Shown: in pieces, positions 16,013-25,069 of the stretch
Numbering within the stretch: the stretch's first letter is position 1
How the letters are laid out: the number at the start of each line of letters is the position of its first letter
Source: Arthrobacter sp. UKPF54-2
GTDB taxonomy: Bacteria; Actinomycetota; Actinomycetes; Actinomycetales; Micrococcaceae
NCBI RefSeq assembly: GCF_007858535.1
Contig: NZ_CP040174.1
Coordinates: forward strand, 3,162,001 to 3,226,000
Direction of reading: 5' to 3'
DNA: 64,000 bases
Notes under the pieces: generated by a model
What the model saw: only the letters and a program-made list of their open reading frames with translations
Told to the model about the DNA's origin: nothing
Databases searched by the model: none
Translations under genes and position numbers: made by a program

Positions 16013-16594
16013 ATGACACCCGAAACTATCCCCCGCTCCCATCCGAAACCGAGAGCCCGGTGGCTGGTGCCCGGAGCCCTCATCCTCCTCAGCCTGGTCC
16101 CGGTGATCGCCGGGGCAGTGCGTCTGACCGACCTGGTCGGAGGACGGGTAACGCGGGAGAACACGCGGTTCTTCGACTCACCCGTTCCCGTTCTCATCCA
16201 TATCCCCGCCGTCACCTTGTACCTGGTGCTCGGGGCGGTCTTCTACGACCTGCCGCCGCTGGACGGGCCGCTGCTTCTCGTCTTTCGCCTGGTTTTCGGC
16301 TCCGCCATGGTGACCTGCCTTGTCCTGGGATTCGTCGCCGTACGGCGACGGAACTACGTCCGCCACAGTGAATGGATGTCCCGGGCTTACGCCATCGGCA
16401 TTGCGCAGGGAACCATCGTCGTAGTAACGGTCCCCTGGATCCTGCTGATGGGACCCGTCGACGAACTGACCCGGGCGCTGCTCATAGGGGCGTCGTGGGT
16501 TATCAGCCTGCTGGTGGCCGAGTTCTTCATCTATCGGCGGGCCCACGCACCGGAGGGACAGATCCGCCCCACGTTCCGGGCCCCCAGCTATTAA
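16013..16594 (+). CDS. DUF2306-like membrane protein, apparently shortened
   Basis: A 193-residue membrane protein with hydrophobic segments at about 17-37, 61-78, 84-110, 126-147 and 153-173. The second half, with VRRRNYVRHSEWMSRAYAIGI (H118, M122, R124) and LTRALLIGASWVISLLVAE, matches what I remember of DUF2306 (COG5395). The middle part that usually carries an HRxxG-type motif and two helices seems absent: residue 74 runs from VLGA straight into the later FYDLPPLDGP block. It may be an internally deleted, possibly non-functional copy. The ATG at 16013 is chosen since upstream residues look non-coding. Confidence 0.65.
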   Translation: MTPETIPRSHPKPRARWLVPGALILLSLVPVIAGAVRLTDLVGGRVTRENTRFFDSPVPVLIHIPAVTLYLVLGAVFYDLPPLDGPLLLVFRLVFGSAMVTCLVLGFVAVRRRNYVRHSEWMSRAYAIGIAQGTIVVVTVPWILLMGPVDELTRALLIGASWVISLLVAEFFIYRRAHAPEGQIRPTFRAPSY

Positions 16595-16670
16595 ATTGAT
16601 CCGTACCGCCCGCCGGTGGAGATCCACGGGAGACACCACTGGATCCGCCACCGACTGAATCGAGCACACA

Positions 16671-18071
16671 GTGGCCATTAGCCCCGAGGCTCCTCAACCC
16701 GGCCCCTCGCCGAGAGTCACAGGCCAAGGGCGGCAGTCGGGCCAGATCCCCGGGGCGGGGCGGCACATCGGCCGGGTGGTCGCCGGCTCGTTGGCCGCCG
16801 GGCTCCTCGCCGCCCTGTTCCTTCCGGCCGCCCCTTTTATCAGGGCGCGGGAGAGCGAGCTTGCCGGCGCGGTGCTCTGCGGGTTCGCGCTGGGCTGGGC
16901 CATGCTGGCCGTCCTCTCGGTGCGTTTCACTGACCAGCCACAGCGGTGGGCAGCGGCTCCGGCGTTGTTCATGGGCGTGGGCGGTCTTCTCCTGGTGTGG
17001 TTCGGCACGTCCGTGGACGGCGTGCTCGCCTGGGTGTGGCCTCCCGCTCTCCTTGCACTGGTGATCTGGATGTTCGGCCGGGCCCGGGGGACGCTTAAGA
17101 GCCGGACCAAGGGCTGGCTGGTCTACCCGGTCCTCGCGATGTTGGCGCTTGCCTCGATAGGCGGCGGATTCCAGGCCGTGGGTACAGCGGCCGACGCCAT
17201 GGCCCACCCGATGCCCGGCCAGCTCATCGACGTCGGAGGGCACAGCCTGCACCTGAACTGCAGCGGCTCGGGAAGCCCCACAGTCGTGCTGCAACCGGGC
17301 GGCGGCGAAATGTCCTCGAACCTCGGGTGGATTGCCCCGGCTGTCGCTCGTTCCACCCGGGTATGCGCCTATGACCGCGCCGGCCGAGGCTGGAGTGGAC
17401 CGGCTGACACCGCCCAGGACGCCACGCAGATAGCCATTGACCTCCACACCCTGCTGCACCGCGGGAACGTCCCCGGACCGTATGTGCTGGCCGGCCATTC
17501 CTTCGGCGGCCTCTACGCACTCACTTTCGCCGCACGCTATCCCGACGAGGTTGCGGGCATGGTGCTGGTGGACTCCACGGCACCGGCGGTAGCAGCGAAC
17601 CCGGGCGCAACGCCGGCGGCCGCGGGGAGCTACGACAGCCTCGGCCGCCTCTCCGCACTGATCTCGGCTTTGGCACGGCTCGGCCTGACCCGCCTGTACG
17701 CCCCGCTTGAGGCCGGCAGCCTGCCGCCCGAGTACCGGGACGAGGTCCGCGCCAGCATCGCAGCCCCCGGTACCCTGCGCAGCACTATCGACGAATACAT
17801 CCAGGCGAACAGCTCGATGGAAGAAGCGGCGTCACTGCATGACTTCGGCAACAAACCCCTGCTCGTGCTGACAGCCGGGATCGGCAGTGACAGCAAGCAT
17901 CTGGCATCCCAAAACGAACTGGCCGGCTTATCAGCGAATTCGGCACACCGCACCATCGAGGATGCGTCCCACGAATCGCTCGTCGCCGAGGAAGAAGGCG
18001 CCTCCTCGACAACCCGGGCGATCCTCGACGTCGTTTCATCCGTCCGGAGCGGCAGCCCGCTCGTCAAGTGA
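16671..18071 (+). CDS. Alpha/beta hydrolase with five-helix membrane anchor
   Basis: A 466-residue protein. Residues 33-166 contain five hydrophobic segments, and a hydrolase domain starts near 183. The nucleophile elbow is GHSFGG (S277), an oxyanion-type LQPGGG precedes it, and a late DASHESL supplies the probable catalytic histidine near 430. The N-terminal membrane part is unlike soluble family members and should hold the enzyme at the membrane face. Substrate unknown. The start is a GTG with only a weak ribosome binding site, so the first 10-20 residues are uncertain. It sits 76 nt after the DUF2306-like gene, in the same direction, and is convergent with hisF. Confidence 0.8.
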   Translation: MAISPEAPQPGPSPRVTGQGRQSGQIPGAGRHIGRVVAGSLAAGLLAALFLPAAPFIRARESELAGAVLCGFALGWAMLAVLSVRFTDQPQRWAAAPALFMGVGGLLLVWFGTSVDGVLAWVWPPALLALVIWMFGRARGTLKSRTKGWLVYPVLAMLALASIGGGFQAVGTAADAMAHPMPGQLIDVGGHSLHLNCSGSGSPTVVLQPGGGEMSSNLGWIAPAVARSTRVCAYDRAGRGWSGPADTAQDATQIAIDLHTLLHRGNVPGPYVLAGHSFGGLYALTFAARYPDEVAGMVLVDSTAPAVAANPGATPAAAGSYDSLGRLSALISALARLGLTRLYAPLEAGSLPPEYRDEVRASIAAPGTLRSTIDEYIQANSSMEEAASLHDFGNKPLLVLTAGIGSDSKHLASQNELAGLSANSAHRTIEDASHESLVAEEEGASSTTRAILDVVSSVRSGSPLVK

Positions 18072-18104
18072 TCCCGCGCTGCTTTCAGCCCGGCCGGGGG
18101 CGAA

Positions 18105-18881
18105 TTAGCGGACTTCGAAGCCTGCCTCGCGGATGGCGGCCTTGACCTGGGCGATCATGTCCAGCGGGCCGAAGTGGAACACCGAGGCCGCGAGCACGGC
18201 GTCCGCGCCGGCAGCCACGGCCGGCGGGAAGTGCTCCGGGCGGCCGGCGCCGCCGGAGGCGATCAGCGGCACCTTCACCGCGGCACGGGCCAGGCGGATG
18301 AGTTCGAGGTCGAAGCCGTCCTTGGTGCCGTCGGCGTCGATCGAATTCAGCAGGATCTCACCGACGCCGCGGTCGGCAGCCTCACGGGCCCAGGCGAGGG
18401 CGTCGATGCCGGTGCCCTGGCGGCCGCCGTGGGTGGTGACCTCGAAGCCGGAGGGGGTCGGCTGCGAGCCGGGACGGGTGCGCCGCGCGTCGAGGGAGAG
18501 CACCAGGACCTGGGAGCCGAAGTGCCGGGTGATCTCGTCGATCACCTCGGGCCGGGCCACGGCTGCGGTGTTGATGGCGGCCTTGTCCGCGCCGCAGCGC
18601 AGCAGCTTGTCTACCTCGGCCACGCCGCGGACGCCGCCGCCGACGGTCAGCGGAATGAAGACTTCCTCTGCGGTGCGCCGGACGACGTCGAAGGTGGTTT
18701 CGCGGTTGCCCGAGGACGCGGTGACGTCGAGGAAGGTCAGCTCGTCGGCGCCGCCGTTGTCGTAGCGGTGCGCCAGCTCCACCGGGTCACCGGCGTCGCG
18801 CAGGCCCTCGAAGTTGATCCCCTTGACCACACGGCCGGCGTCGACGTCCAGGCACGGGATGACGCGGACGGCTACTGACAT
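18105..18881 (-). CDS. hisF: Imidazole glycerol phosphate synthase cyclase subunit
   Basis: Closes the imidazole ring using ammonia from HisH (not in the window), giving imidazole glycerol phosphate and AICAR. The 258-residue half-barrel repeat protein has the two catalytic aspartates in [15 protein letters not shown] (D12) and VLSLDARR (D131), and phosphate loops VGGGVR and ASGGAG. The hisG stop is 44 nt upstream. hisH and hisA, usual neighbours in some actinobacteria, are not adjacent here. Confidence 0.96.
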   Translation of the reverse strand: MSVAVRVIPCLDVDAGRVVKGINFEGLRDAGDPVELAHRYDNGGADELTFLDVTASSGNRETTFDVVRRTAEEVFIPLTVGGGVRGVAEVDKLLRCGADKAAINTAAVARPEVIDEITRHFGSQVLVLSLDARRTRPGSQPTPSGFEVTTHGGRQGTGIDALAWAREAADRGVGEILLNSIDADGTKDGFDLELIRLARAAVKVPLIASGGAGRPEHFPPAVAAGADAVLAASVFHFGPLDMIAQVKAAIREAGFEVR

Positions 18882-18925
18882 GACTGCTCCTGCTGTTGAC
18901 GTGCTGTTCGGGGTCCCCGGGTGAG

Positions 18926-19768
18926 TTAGATCCGGCAGGCGTGGATGCTGCTGACCAGGATGGCGCGGGCGCCGAGGTCGTAGAGCTCGTCCATGATCCG
19001 GTTGGTGTCGCGCTTGGGCACCATGGAGCGGACGGCCACCCAGTCCGAGTCCCGCAGCGGCGAGACGGTGGGCGACTCCAGCCCCGGCGTCAGGGCGGCG
19101 GCCTGCTCCACGAGCTCCTTGCGGATGTCGTAGTCCATCAGCACGTACTGGCGGGCCACGAGCACACCCTGGAGGCGGCGGATGAGGACCTCGGTGGCGG
19201 GATTCTGCTCGCCCTTGCGGCCGATCAGGACGGACTCGGAGTTCAGGATCGGCTCGCCGAAGATTTCCATGCCGGCGGCCTTGAGTGTGGTGCCGGTTTC
19301 GACGACGTCGGCGATCGCGTCCGCGACGCCGAGTCGGACGGAGGATTCGACGGCGCCGTCGAGCCGGACGACCTTGGCGTTGATGCCGCGCTGGGCGAGG
19401 TAGCCGCGGAGCAGTCCGTCGTAGCTGGTGGCAAGGCGCTTGCCTTCAAGCTGTTCGATGGCGGTGAAGTCCCCCACCGGGCCGGCGAACCGGAAGGTGG
19501 AGGCGGCGAAGCCCAGGGGCAGCAGCTCCTCGGCTTCCACCTCGGCGTCGAGCAGCAGGTCGCGGCCGGTGATGCCGACGTCCAGGGTGCCCTGGCCGAC
19601 GTAGACGGCGATGTCGCGGGGGCGGAGGAAGAAGAACTCGATGTCGTTGTCCGGGTCAACCATGACCAGTTCGCGGCTGTCGCGGCGCTGGCGGTAGCCG
19701 GCCTCAGCGAGAATGGCGGAGGCGGCTTCGGACAGGGATCCCTTGTTCGGGACGGCAACTCTGAGCAT
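18926..19768 (-). CDS. hisG: ATP phosphoribosyltransferase (long form)
   Basis: Commits ATP and PRPP to histidine synthesis and is the feedback-controlled enzyme. The 280-residue protein is the long HisG type: a periplasmic-binding-protein-like catalytic domain ([15 protein letters not shown] at the start) followed by an approximately 75-residue C-terminal regulatory domain ending SIHACRI. HisZ is therefore not needed. It follows hisE by 104 nt and precedes hisF by 44 nt in the same direction. Confidence 0.96.
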   Translation of the reverse strand: MLRVAVPNKGSLSEAASAILAEAGYRQRRDSRELVMVDPDNDIEFFFLRPRDIAVYVGQGTLDVGITGRDLLLDAEVEAEELLPLGFAASTFRFAGPVGDFTAIEQLEGKRLATSYDGLLRGYLAQRGINAKVVRLDGAVESSVRLGVADAIADVVETGTTLKAAGMEIFGEPILNSESVLIGRKGEQNPATEVLIRRLQGVLVARQYVLMDYDIRKELVEQAAALTPGLESPTVSPLRDSDWVAVRSMVPKRDTNRIMDELYDLGARAILVSSIHACRI

Positions 19769-19872
19769 GGGAAGGTCTTTCTGATTAGGAAGTCATCGGT
19801 GCAGGCACAGCGGGCCACGTGGTGCGCCGGGGTCCGGGCGGATTCGGTTCCGCGGCGGGCGGCGCGACGTGG

Positions 19873-20136
19873 CTAGAGATGCTTGTAGACGTCTTCCAGG
19901 CTGAGTCCTTTGGCGAGCATCAGAACCTGCAGGTGATAGAGCAGCTGCGAAATTTCTTCCGCGGCGGCTTCGTCGGATTCGTACTCGGCAGCCATCCAGA
20001 CCTCGGCGGCTTCCTCCACGACTTTCTTGCCGATGCCGTGGACTCCGGAATCCAGTTCGGCGACGGTGCGGGACCCCTCCGGGCGGGCGGCTGCCTTCTC
20101 ACTCAGTTCTGCGAACAGCGACTCGAAATTCTTCAC
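19873..20136 (-). CDS. hisE: Phosphoribosyl-ATP pyrophosphatase
   Basis: Removes pyrophosphate from phosphoribosyl-ATP in histidine synthesis (second step). The 87-residue all-alpha protein belongs to the MazG-like superfamily, shown by [14 protein letters not shown] with its metal-binding glutamates and [15 protein letters not shown]. Length is typical of monofunctional HisE. It lies 82 nt after ribH and 104 nt before hisG, so it may be read from the riboflavin promoter as well as its own. Confidence 0.93.
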   Translation of the reverse strand: MKNFESLFAELSEKAAARPEGSRTVAELDSGVHGIGKKVVEEAAEVWMAAEYESDEAAAEEISQLLYHLQVLMLAKGLSLEDVYKHL

Positions 20137-20218
20137 GCCCTCCAGCCTACTTGCTCACGGCAAGACGCCGCCTGCCGGGCCGCCGGATGACGGCCCGGAT
20201 GTGAGGGAATACACAAGG

Positions 20219-20716
<498 letters not shown>

Positions 20717-20768
20717 CTATGGGGAGGTGTGTGGGAGGGGTGGTGCTGCGGCGGATACCGCGGGCGGC

Positions 20769-21464
20769 TCAGCCCTGTTCGTGCTCGAAGCCGCCCTGGC
20801 CCGCGGCGGGTGCTGCCGGTTCCATGTCCAGGACCAGCCGGTGGTCCATCCGGTCCTTTTTGGTCTGCAGGTAGCGCAGGTTCTGTTCCCGGGACGGCAC
20901 CTCGGTGGGGACCATCTCGACCACGCGCACGCCGGCCTGGGCCAGCCGGTCCTGCTTGTCCGGGTTGTTGCTCAGCAGGCGGATCTCATGCAGGCCCAGC
21001 TCGGCGAGGATCTGCGCGGCGGCCTTGTAGCAGCGGGCGTCCACCGGCAGGCCGAGCTGCTCGTTGGCCTCAACGGTGTCGAAGCCGGCCTCCTGCAGCG
21101 CATAGGCCTTGATCTTGTTGGCCAGTCCGATGCCGCGGCCTTCCTGGCCGCGCAGGTAGAGCAGGGTGCCGCCGTATTCGTGGATCATCTCCAGGGCGTA
21201 GGCCAGCTGCTCGCCGCAGTCGCAGCGGTAGGAGCCAAACACGTCCCCCGTGAGGCATTCGGAGTGCAGCCGGACCAGGGGCGCCTGGCCGTCCGTGGCC
21301 GGCAGCGGGGAGCTGACGGCGAGGTGCTCGGCGCCGGTGGCCAGGTCCGTCCAGGCCTGCGCCACGAAGTCGCCGTAGGCGGTGGGCAGCTGGACGATCG
21401 GTCCGCCGCTGACCGGATGCGGCTGCTGCGCCGGGGTAGCCGGCTGCGCTTCAGAAGTCGTCAT
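20769..21464 (-). CDS. ribA: GTP cyclohydrolase II (not fused to RibB)
   Basis: Opens GTP to 2,5-diamino-6-ribosylamino-pyrimidinone phosphate, the first committed riboflavin step. The 231-residue protein carries the zinc cysteines C70, C81 and C83 in the SEC...RCDCGEQ region, and the RGQEGRGIGL catalytic loop near 105-114. Many actinobacteria encode RibA as the C-terminal half of RibBA; here ribA and ribB are separate genes 22 nt apart. The N-terminal 20 residues are Pro/Gln/Ala-rich and probably disordered. Confidence 0.95.
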   Translation of the reverse strand: MTTSEAQPATPAQQPHPVSGGPIVQLPTAYGDFVAQAWTDLATGAEHLAVSSPLPATDGQAPLVRLHSECLTGDVFGSYRCDCGEQLAYALEMIHEYGGTLLYLRGQEGRGIGLANKIKAYALQEAGFDTVEANEQLGLPVDARCYKAAAQILAELGLHEIRLLSNNPDKQDRLAQAGVRVVEMVPTEVPSREQNLRYLQTKKDRMDHRLVLDMEPAAPAAGQGGFEHEQG

Positions 21465-21486
21465 TGTTTCTCCTCAGTCCAGGGTG

Positions 21487-22167
21487 TCAGGCGGATTCCG
21501 CCGCGGCGCTGCCGGTGTGGCCGGCCTCAAGGTAGGCCACGAGTTCGGCGATCGAAATCAGCGGGCAGCCGTGTTCGAGGGCAAAGCCGCGAACTCCGTC
21601 CAGCCGCATCATTTCTCCGTCGTCGTGCACCAGTTCTGCGATCACGCCCACGGGTTGGAGTCCGGCCAGCCGGCACAGCTCCACTGCTGCTTCGGTGTGG
21701 CCGGGACGCTCCCGCACACCCCCCTTAACGGCGCGGAGCGGGAAAACATGCCCGGGACGGGTCAGGGAGTTCGGCCGGCTGCTCGGATCGGCCAGGATCC
21801 GGGCGGTCAGCGCCCGGTCGGTCGCCGAGATTCCGGTGCTCACGCCGATGGCGGCGTCGCAGGACACGGTGTAGGCGGTGCCCTTGGCGTCCTGGTTGAT
21901 GGCCACCATGGGCGGCAGTTCCAGCGCGTCGGCCTGTTCGCTGGTCAGCGGCACGCAGATCACCCCGGAGCTGTACCGGATGGTCCAGCCCATCAGGGCA
22001 GGGGTGGCGTGCTGCGCCGCGAAAATGATGTCGCCTTCGTTTTCGCGGTCCTCGTTGTCGACCACCAGCACGGGCCGGCCGGCCGCCATGGCGCGGATGG
22101 CGTCCTCGATCGGGTCCAGAGCCGGCGCGTCGACGGCGATCCCGGGGGTGTCCTGCAGCCGGTTCAT
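21487..22167 (-). CDS. ribB: 3,4-dihydroxy-2-butanone 4-phosphate synthase
   Basis: Makes the four-carbon unit for lumazine from ribulose 5-phosphate. In the 226-residue protein the acidic metal/catalytic loop [10 protein letters not shown] lies at 37-46 and the metal histidine is in RPGHTEAAV near 155. The ATG at 22167 overlaps the ribE stop by 4 nt and is clearly preferable to further upstream starts in the ribE coding region. It is a stand-alone RibB, not RibBA. Confidence 0.95.
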   Translation of the reverse strand: MNRLQDTPGIAVDAPALDPIEDAIRAMAAGRPVLVVDNEDRENEGDIIFAAQHATPALMGWTIRYSSGVICVPLTSEQADALELPPMVAINQDAKGTAYTVSCDAAIGVSTGISATDRALTARILADPSSRPNSLTRPGHVFPLRAVKGGVRERPGHTEAAVELCRLAGLQPVGVIAELVHDDGEMMRLDGVRGFALEHGCPLISIAELVAYLEAGHTGSAAAESA

Positions 22168-22802
22168 GATGCCGCCGCCTGGGTCTGCGCGGCGGGGGCG
22201 AAGGCCAGCAGCCGCTCGGTGTACTTGGCCAGGACATCCACCTCGAGGTTGACGCGGCCGCCCACAGCCTTGGCGCCCAGCCCGGTCTCGGCCAGGGTGG
22301 TGGGGATCAGGCCGACTTCGAACCACGGGGCCGGCTCGGGCGCCGGGCTGACGGCGGTGACGGTGAGCGAGACGCCGTCGACGGCGATGGAGCCCTTCTC
22401 AGCGATGTAGCGGGCCAGCGGTGCGGGTACGGAGAAGCGCAGCCGGTCCCAGTTCCCGAGGGCCTCGCGTTCGAGCAATTCGCCGACGCCGTCGACGTGC
22501 CCCTGCACGACGTGGCCGTCGAGCCGGCCGCCGGCCGGGACGCAGCGTTCCAGGTTGACGGGGTCCCCCGCGGCCAGTGCGCCGATGGTGCTCCGGACCA
22601 GGGTCTCGCCCATCACGTCGACGCTGAAGTCCGTGCCGTTGATGTCCGTGGCCGTCAGGCAGACGCCGTTGACGGCGATCGAGCCGCCGTGGGCCAGTCC
22701 CTCGGTGCTTTCGGGGGCGTGCAGGCGCAGCGTGGCGCTGGTGTCGCCGTCGCGCTCGACGGAGAGCACCTTTCCCTGTTCGGCGATAATTCCGGTAAAC
22801 AT
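22164..22802 (-). CDS. ribE: Riboflavin synthase alpha chain
   Basis: Dismutates two lumazines to riboflavin and the pyrimidine precursor. The 212-residue protein contains two lumazine-binding barrels: the first opens [12 protein letters not shown] and has [10 protein letters not shown], the second has [10 protein letters not shown] and [11 protein letters not shown]. The ATG overlaps the ribD stop by a single nucleotide (TGATG), so translation is coupled. The C-terminal [12 protein letters not shown] is a short variable tail. Confidence 0.95.
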   Translation of the reverse strand: MFTGIIAEQGKVLSVERDGDTSATLRLHAPESTEGLAHGGSIAVNGVCLTATDINGTDFSVDVMGETLVRSTIGALAAGDPVNLERCVPAGGRLDGHVVQGHVDGVGELLEREALGNWDRLRFSVPAPLARYIAEKGSIAVDGVSLTVTAVSPAPEPAPWFEVGLIPTTLAETGLGAKAVGGRVNLEVDVLAKYTERLLAFAPAAQTQAAAS

Positions 22803-23956
22803 CAGTTGCCTCCTGCGACGGTGTCCGCGTCGCTGCGCGGGGTGGAATCGGATGAAGTGTTGGTGGCGGGACGCAGGTGGAGCCGCAGGTCGCGGCCCAG
22901 CATCTGCACGGCGCCGCCCGAGGCGTGGTCCCAGTCCCAGTGCTGGGCGTCGGCGAGGGTGCCGATGCCGAGGTCGTCCAAGGCGGGGGTGCCGGAGCCG
23001 AGCAGCGTGGGGGCCAGGTAGACGATGAGCTCGTCGACCAGGCCGGCGGCCAGGAAGGCGCTGAGGATCCGGGAGCCGCCCTCGACCATGAGGTGCCGGA
23101 CGCCGGCGTCGAACAACCGGTCCAGGGACTCGCGGGGCTCGCGGGTGGGCAGGTGCAGCACCTTGCCGTCGTCGCCGTTGACCGCGGCGTCCCCGGGAAT
23201 TCCCCGCAGGCCCATCACGGCGCGCAGCGGCTGCTTGGCGGCGGGTTCGCCGCCCGGGTTGCGGGCCGTGAGCCGCGGGTTGTCGACCAGGACGGTCTGG
23301 GTGCCCACCAGGATCGCGTCGATCCGGCCCCGCAGGGCGTGGTTGTCGGCGAGGGACTCCGGGCTGGAGATCCACTGGCTGGTCCCGTCACTGGCCGCGA
23401 TCCGGCTGTCCAGGGTCTGGGCGATGTGCAGGGTGACGAACGGCCGTTTGGCGGCCACGGCGTCGAACCAGCGGCGGTTGAGGTCCAGGGCGGCGACGGC
23501 GCCGAGGCCGGAACGGACCCGGACTCCGGCGGCGCGCAGGGTGGCCGCTCCCCCGGCGGCGGGATCGTGCGGGTCGTCGATGGCGTAGACGACGTCGGCC
23601 ACGCCGGCGTCGATGACGGCTTGGGCGCAGGGGCCGGTCCGGCCGCAGTGGTTGCACGGCTCCAGGGTGACCACCATGGTGGTGCCCGTGAGGTCCAGCC
23701 CGGCGGCCGCGGCCTGCGCGATCGCGTCGGCCTCGGCGTGCGGGGTGCCGGCGCCGCGGTGGTAGCCGGTGACCAGCGGCGTGCCGTCGGTTCCGATCAC
23801 GACGGCGCCCACCAGCGGGTTCGCCCCGCGCGGGCCCCGCGCCGCGGCGGCTAGGGCAGCGTCCATGGCGGCCGTCTCGGCCGCACTGAAGCCGGCGGCG
23901 TTGAAGTCTTCCTGGTCCGGGTGGTGCTGCGGCCCAGCGGCCGATTGGAGGCTCAT
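22802..23956 (-). CDS. ribD: Bifunctional diaminohydroxyphosphoribosyl-aminopyrimidine deaminase/reductase
   Basis: Carries out the deamination and reduction steps of riboflavin synthesis. From the chosen ATG the protein has 384 residues. The N-terminal zinc deaminase has PHAEADA (H73, E75) and TLEPCNHCGRTGPC (C101, C110). The C-terminal DHFR-like reductase starts near 170 with PFVTLHIAQTLDSRIA. The ATG at 23956 overlaps the stop of a 21-codon leader ORF (ATGA), supporting this start; an in-frame ATG at 24004 lies inside the arm of a stem-loop. Expression is predicted to be under the FMN riboswitch at 24116-24260. Confidence 0.93.
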   Translation of the reverse strand: MSLQSAAGPQHHPDQEDFNAAGFSAAETAAMDAALAAAARGPRGANPLVGAVVIGTDGTPLVTGYHRGAGTPHAEADAIAQAAAAGLDLTGTTMVVTLEPCNHCGRTGPCAQAVIDAGVADVVYAIDDPHDPAAGGAATLRAAGVRVRSGLGAVAALDLNRRWFDAVAAKRPFVTLHIAQTLDSRIAASDGTSQWISSPESLADNHALRGRIDAILVGTQTVLVDNPRLTARNPGGEPAAKQPLRAVMGLRGIPGDAAVNGDDGKVLHLPTREPRESLDRLFDAGVRHLMVEGGSRILSAFLAAGLVDELIVYLAPTLLGSGTPALDDLGIGTLADAQHWDWDHASGGAVQMLGRDLRLHLRPATNTSSDSTPRSDADTVAGGN

Positions 23957-24018
23957 GTGTCGTCCGCCGCGGCCCGTAGGGCCGCAGAGCCGGCGAAGAG
24001 CCATCGCAAGGGGTTCAT
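23953..24018 (-). CDS. Putative 21-residue leader peptide between FMN riboswitch and ribD
   Basis: An ATG at 24018 is preceded by GAGGGAAGGAACG, a far better ribosome binding site than the one before ribD. It opens a 21-codon frame beginning MNPLRWLFAG and ending in ADDT. Its stop codon overlaps the ribD start as ATGA. The 10-bp inverted arms 23998-24007 and 24047-24056 place its ribosome binding site and start codon in the loop of a potential hairpin. I read it as a coupling or attenuation ORF that delivers ribosomes to ribD. There is no homology support available here. Confidence 0.45.
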   Translation of the reverse strand: MNPLRWLFAGSAALRAAADDT

Positions 24019-24080
24019 GTGTGTGTCGTTCCTTCCCTCAAGAACCGCGATGGCTCCGGGGGTATACGACAGCGCAATTC

Positions 24081-24101
24081 CGCGGCGCCGTGCGGGCGCC
24101 G
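24081..24101 (-). promoter_or_regulatory. GC-rich hairpin downstream of the FMN aptamer
   Basis: Two GCGGCGCC/GGCGCCGC arms enclose a 5-nt loop and sit 15 nt after the aptamer. No U-tract follows, so it is not a classic intrinsic terminator. It may act with the second inverted repeat (23998-24056) to control access to the leader ORF and ribD. Confidence 0.5.
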
Positions 24102-24115
24102 CAGTAACAGCTGTA

Positions 24116-24260
24116 CGTGCTTCTCTCATCCAGACTTTAACTGTCGGTACCGGAGTTCCACCGGTTCAACCGTCCGCCGTCGCCTTCCTTGCGGAAAGTT
24201 CCGGCTTTCGGGTCGCGGACTATCACCGCCGGTTCGGACTTACACCGACCCCGGAGCACG
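24116..24260 (-). ncRNA. FMN riboswitch (RFN element)
   Basis: Read on the minus strand, the closing helix pairs CGTGCT with AGCACG at the two ends. The core RFN signatures are present: GGTGTAAGTCCGAACCGGCGGT after the 5' strand (about 24220-24245), GAACCGGTGGAACTCCGG, then GGTACCGACAG, AAAGTCTGGATGAGAGAAG at the 3' end. It lies 160 nt upstream of the ribD ATG, in the right orientation for control of the rib genes. A GC-rich hairpin at 24081-24101 follows it and may be part of the expression platform. A TAGCTA at 24269-24274 is a possible -10 element just upstream. Confidence 0.95.
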
Positions 24261-24349
24261 TATGTGTGTAGCTATTCTGACACAACCGAGCGTGCTGTCC
24301 GCCTATTCCCGCCGGCCGGAGAGCGCAGTTTGCGTCATGTTTCGGCCGG

Positions 24350-25006
24350 TTAGCGCCGGCCCGCGGCCCGCAGCCGCTCGATCGCGTCGGCCGGGTCATC
24401 GGCGCCGTAGACTGCGGAGCCGGCGACAAAGACGTCGGCGCCGGCCTCGGCGGCACGCCAGATGGTCTCCTCGGTGATGCCGCCGTCGACCTGCAGCCGG
24501 ACGTCCAGTCCGGAGGCGTCGATGGCCGCCCGGGCCCGGCGGATCTTCGGCAGCGTGAGGTCCAGGAACTCCTGGCCGCCGAAGCCGGGCTCCACGGTCA
24601 TGATGAGGATCATGTCCAGCTCGCCGAGCATGTCCAGGAACGGCTCCACCGCGCTGCCGGGGCGCAACGCGATCCCGGCCTTCGCCCCGCGTGCGCGCAG
24701 TTCGCGGGCCAGCTTCACCGGCGCGATCGACGCCTCGGCATGGAAGGTCACCGACGCGACGCCGGCGTCGGCGTAGGCCGGCGCCCAGCGGTCGGCGTGC
24801 TCGATCATCAGGTGGGCGTCCAGCGGAATCGGGCTGACTTCCTGGATGCGCTGGACCACCGGCAGGCCGAGCGAGAGGTTCGGCACAAAGTGGTTGTCCA
24901 TCACGTCCACGTGCACGGCGTCGGCGGTGCTGATCTTGTGCAGCTCGGACTGGAGGTTCGCGAAGTCCGCCGAAAGGATGCTGGGATTGATGCAGCAGTG
25001 GGCCAT
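24350..25006 (-). CDS. rpe: Ribulose-phosphate 3-epimerase
   Basis: Interconverts ribulose 5-phosphate and xylulose 5-phosphate in the pentose phosphate pathway. The 218-residue TIM barrel has the family signatures [27 protein letters not shown] (metal-binding His/Asp), [23 protein letters not shown] and VDGGI. It ends 90 nt before the FMN riboswitch and may supply ribulose 5-phosphate to RibB. It is followed by no clear terminator. Confidence 0.96.
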   Translation of the reverse strand: MAHCCINPSILSADFANLQSELHKISTADAVHVDVMDNHFVPNLSLGLPVVQRIQEVSPIPLDAHLMIEHADRWAPAYADAGVASVTFHAEASIAPVKLARELRARGAKAGIALRPGSAVEPFLDMLGELDMILIMTVEPGFGGQEFLDLTLPKIRRARAAIDASGLDVRLQVDGGITEETIWRAAEAGADVFVAGSAVYGADDPADAIERLRAAGRR

Positions 25007-25069
25007 GGGTGTCCTTTGTGGTTGCGCCGGTCGGAAGATCAGGTAGCTGGTGCCAGTATGGCCTGAAGC

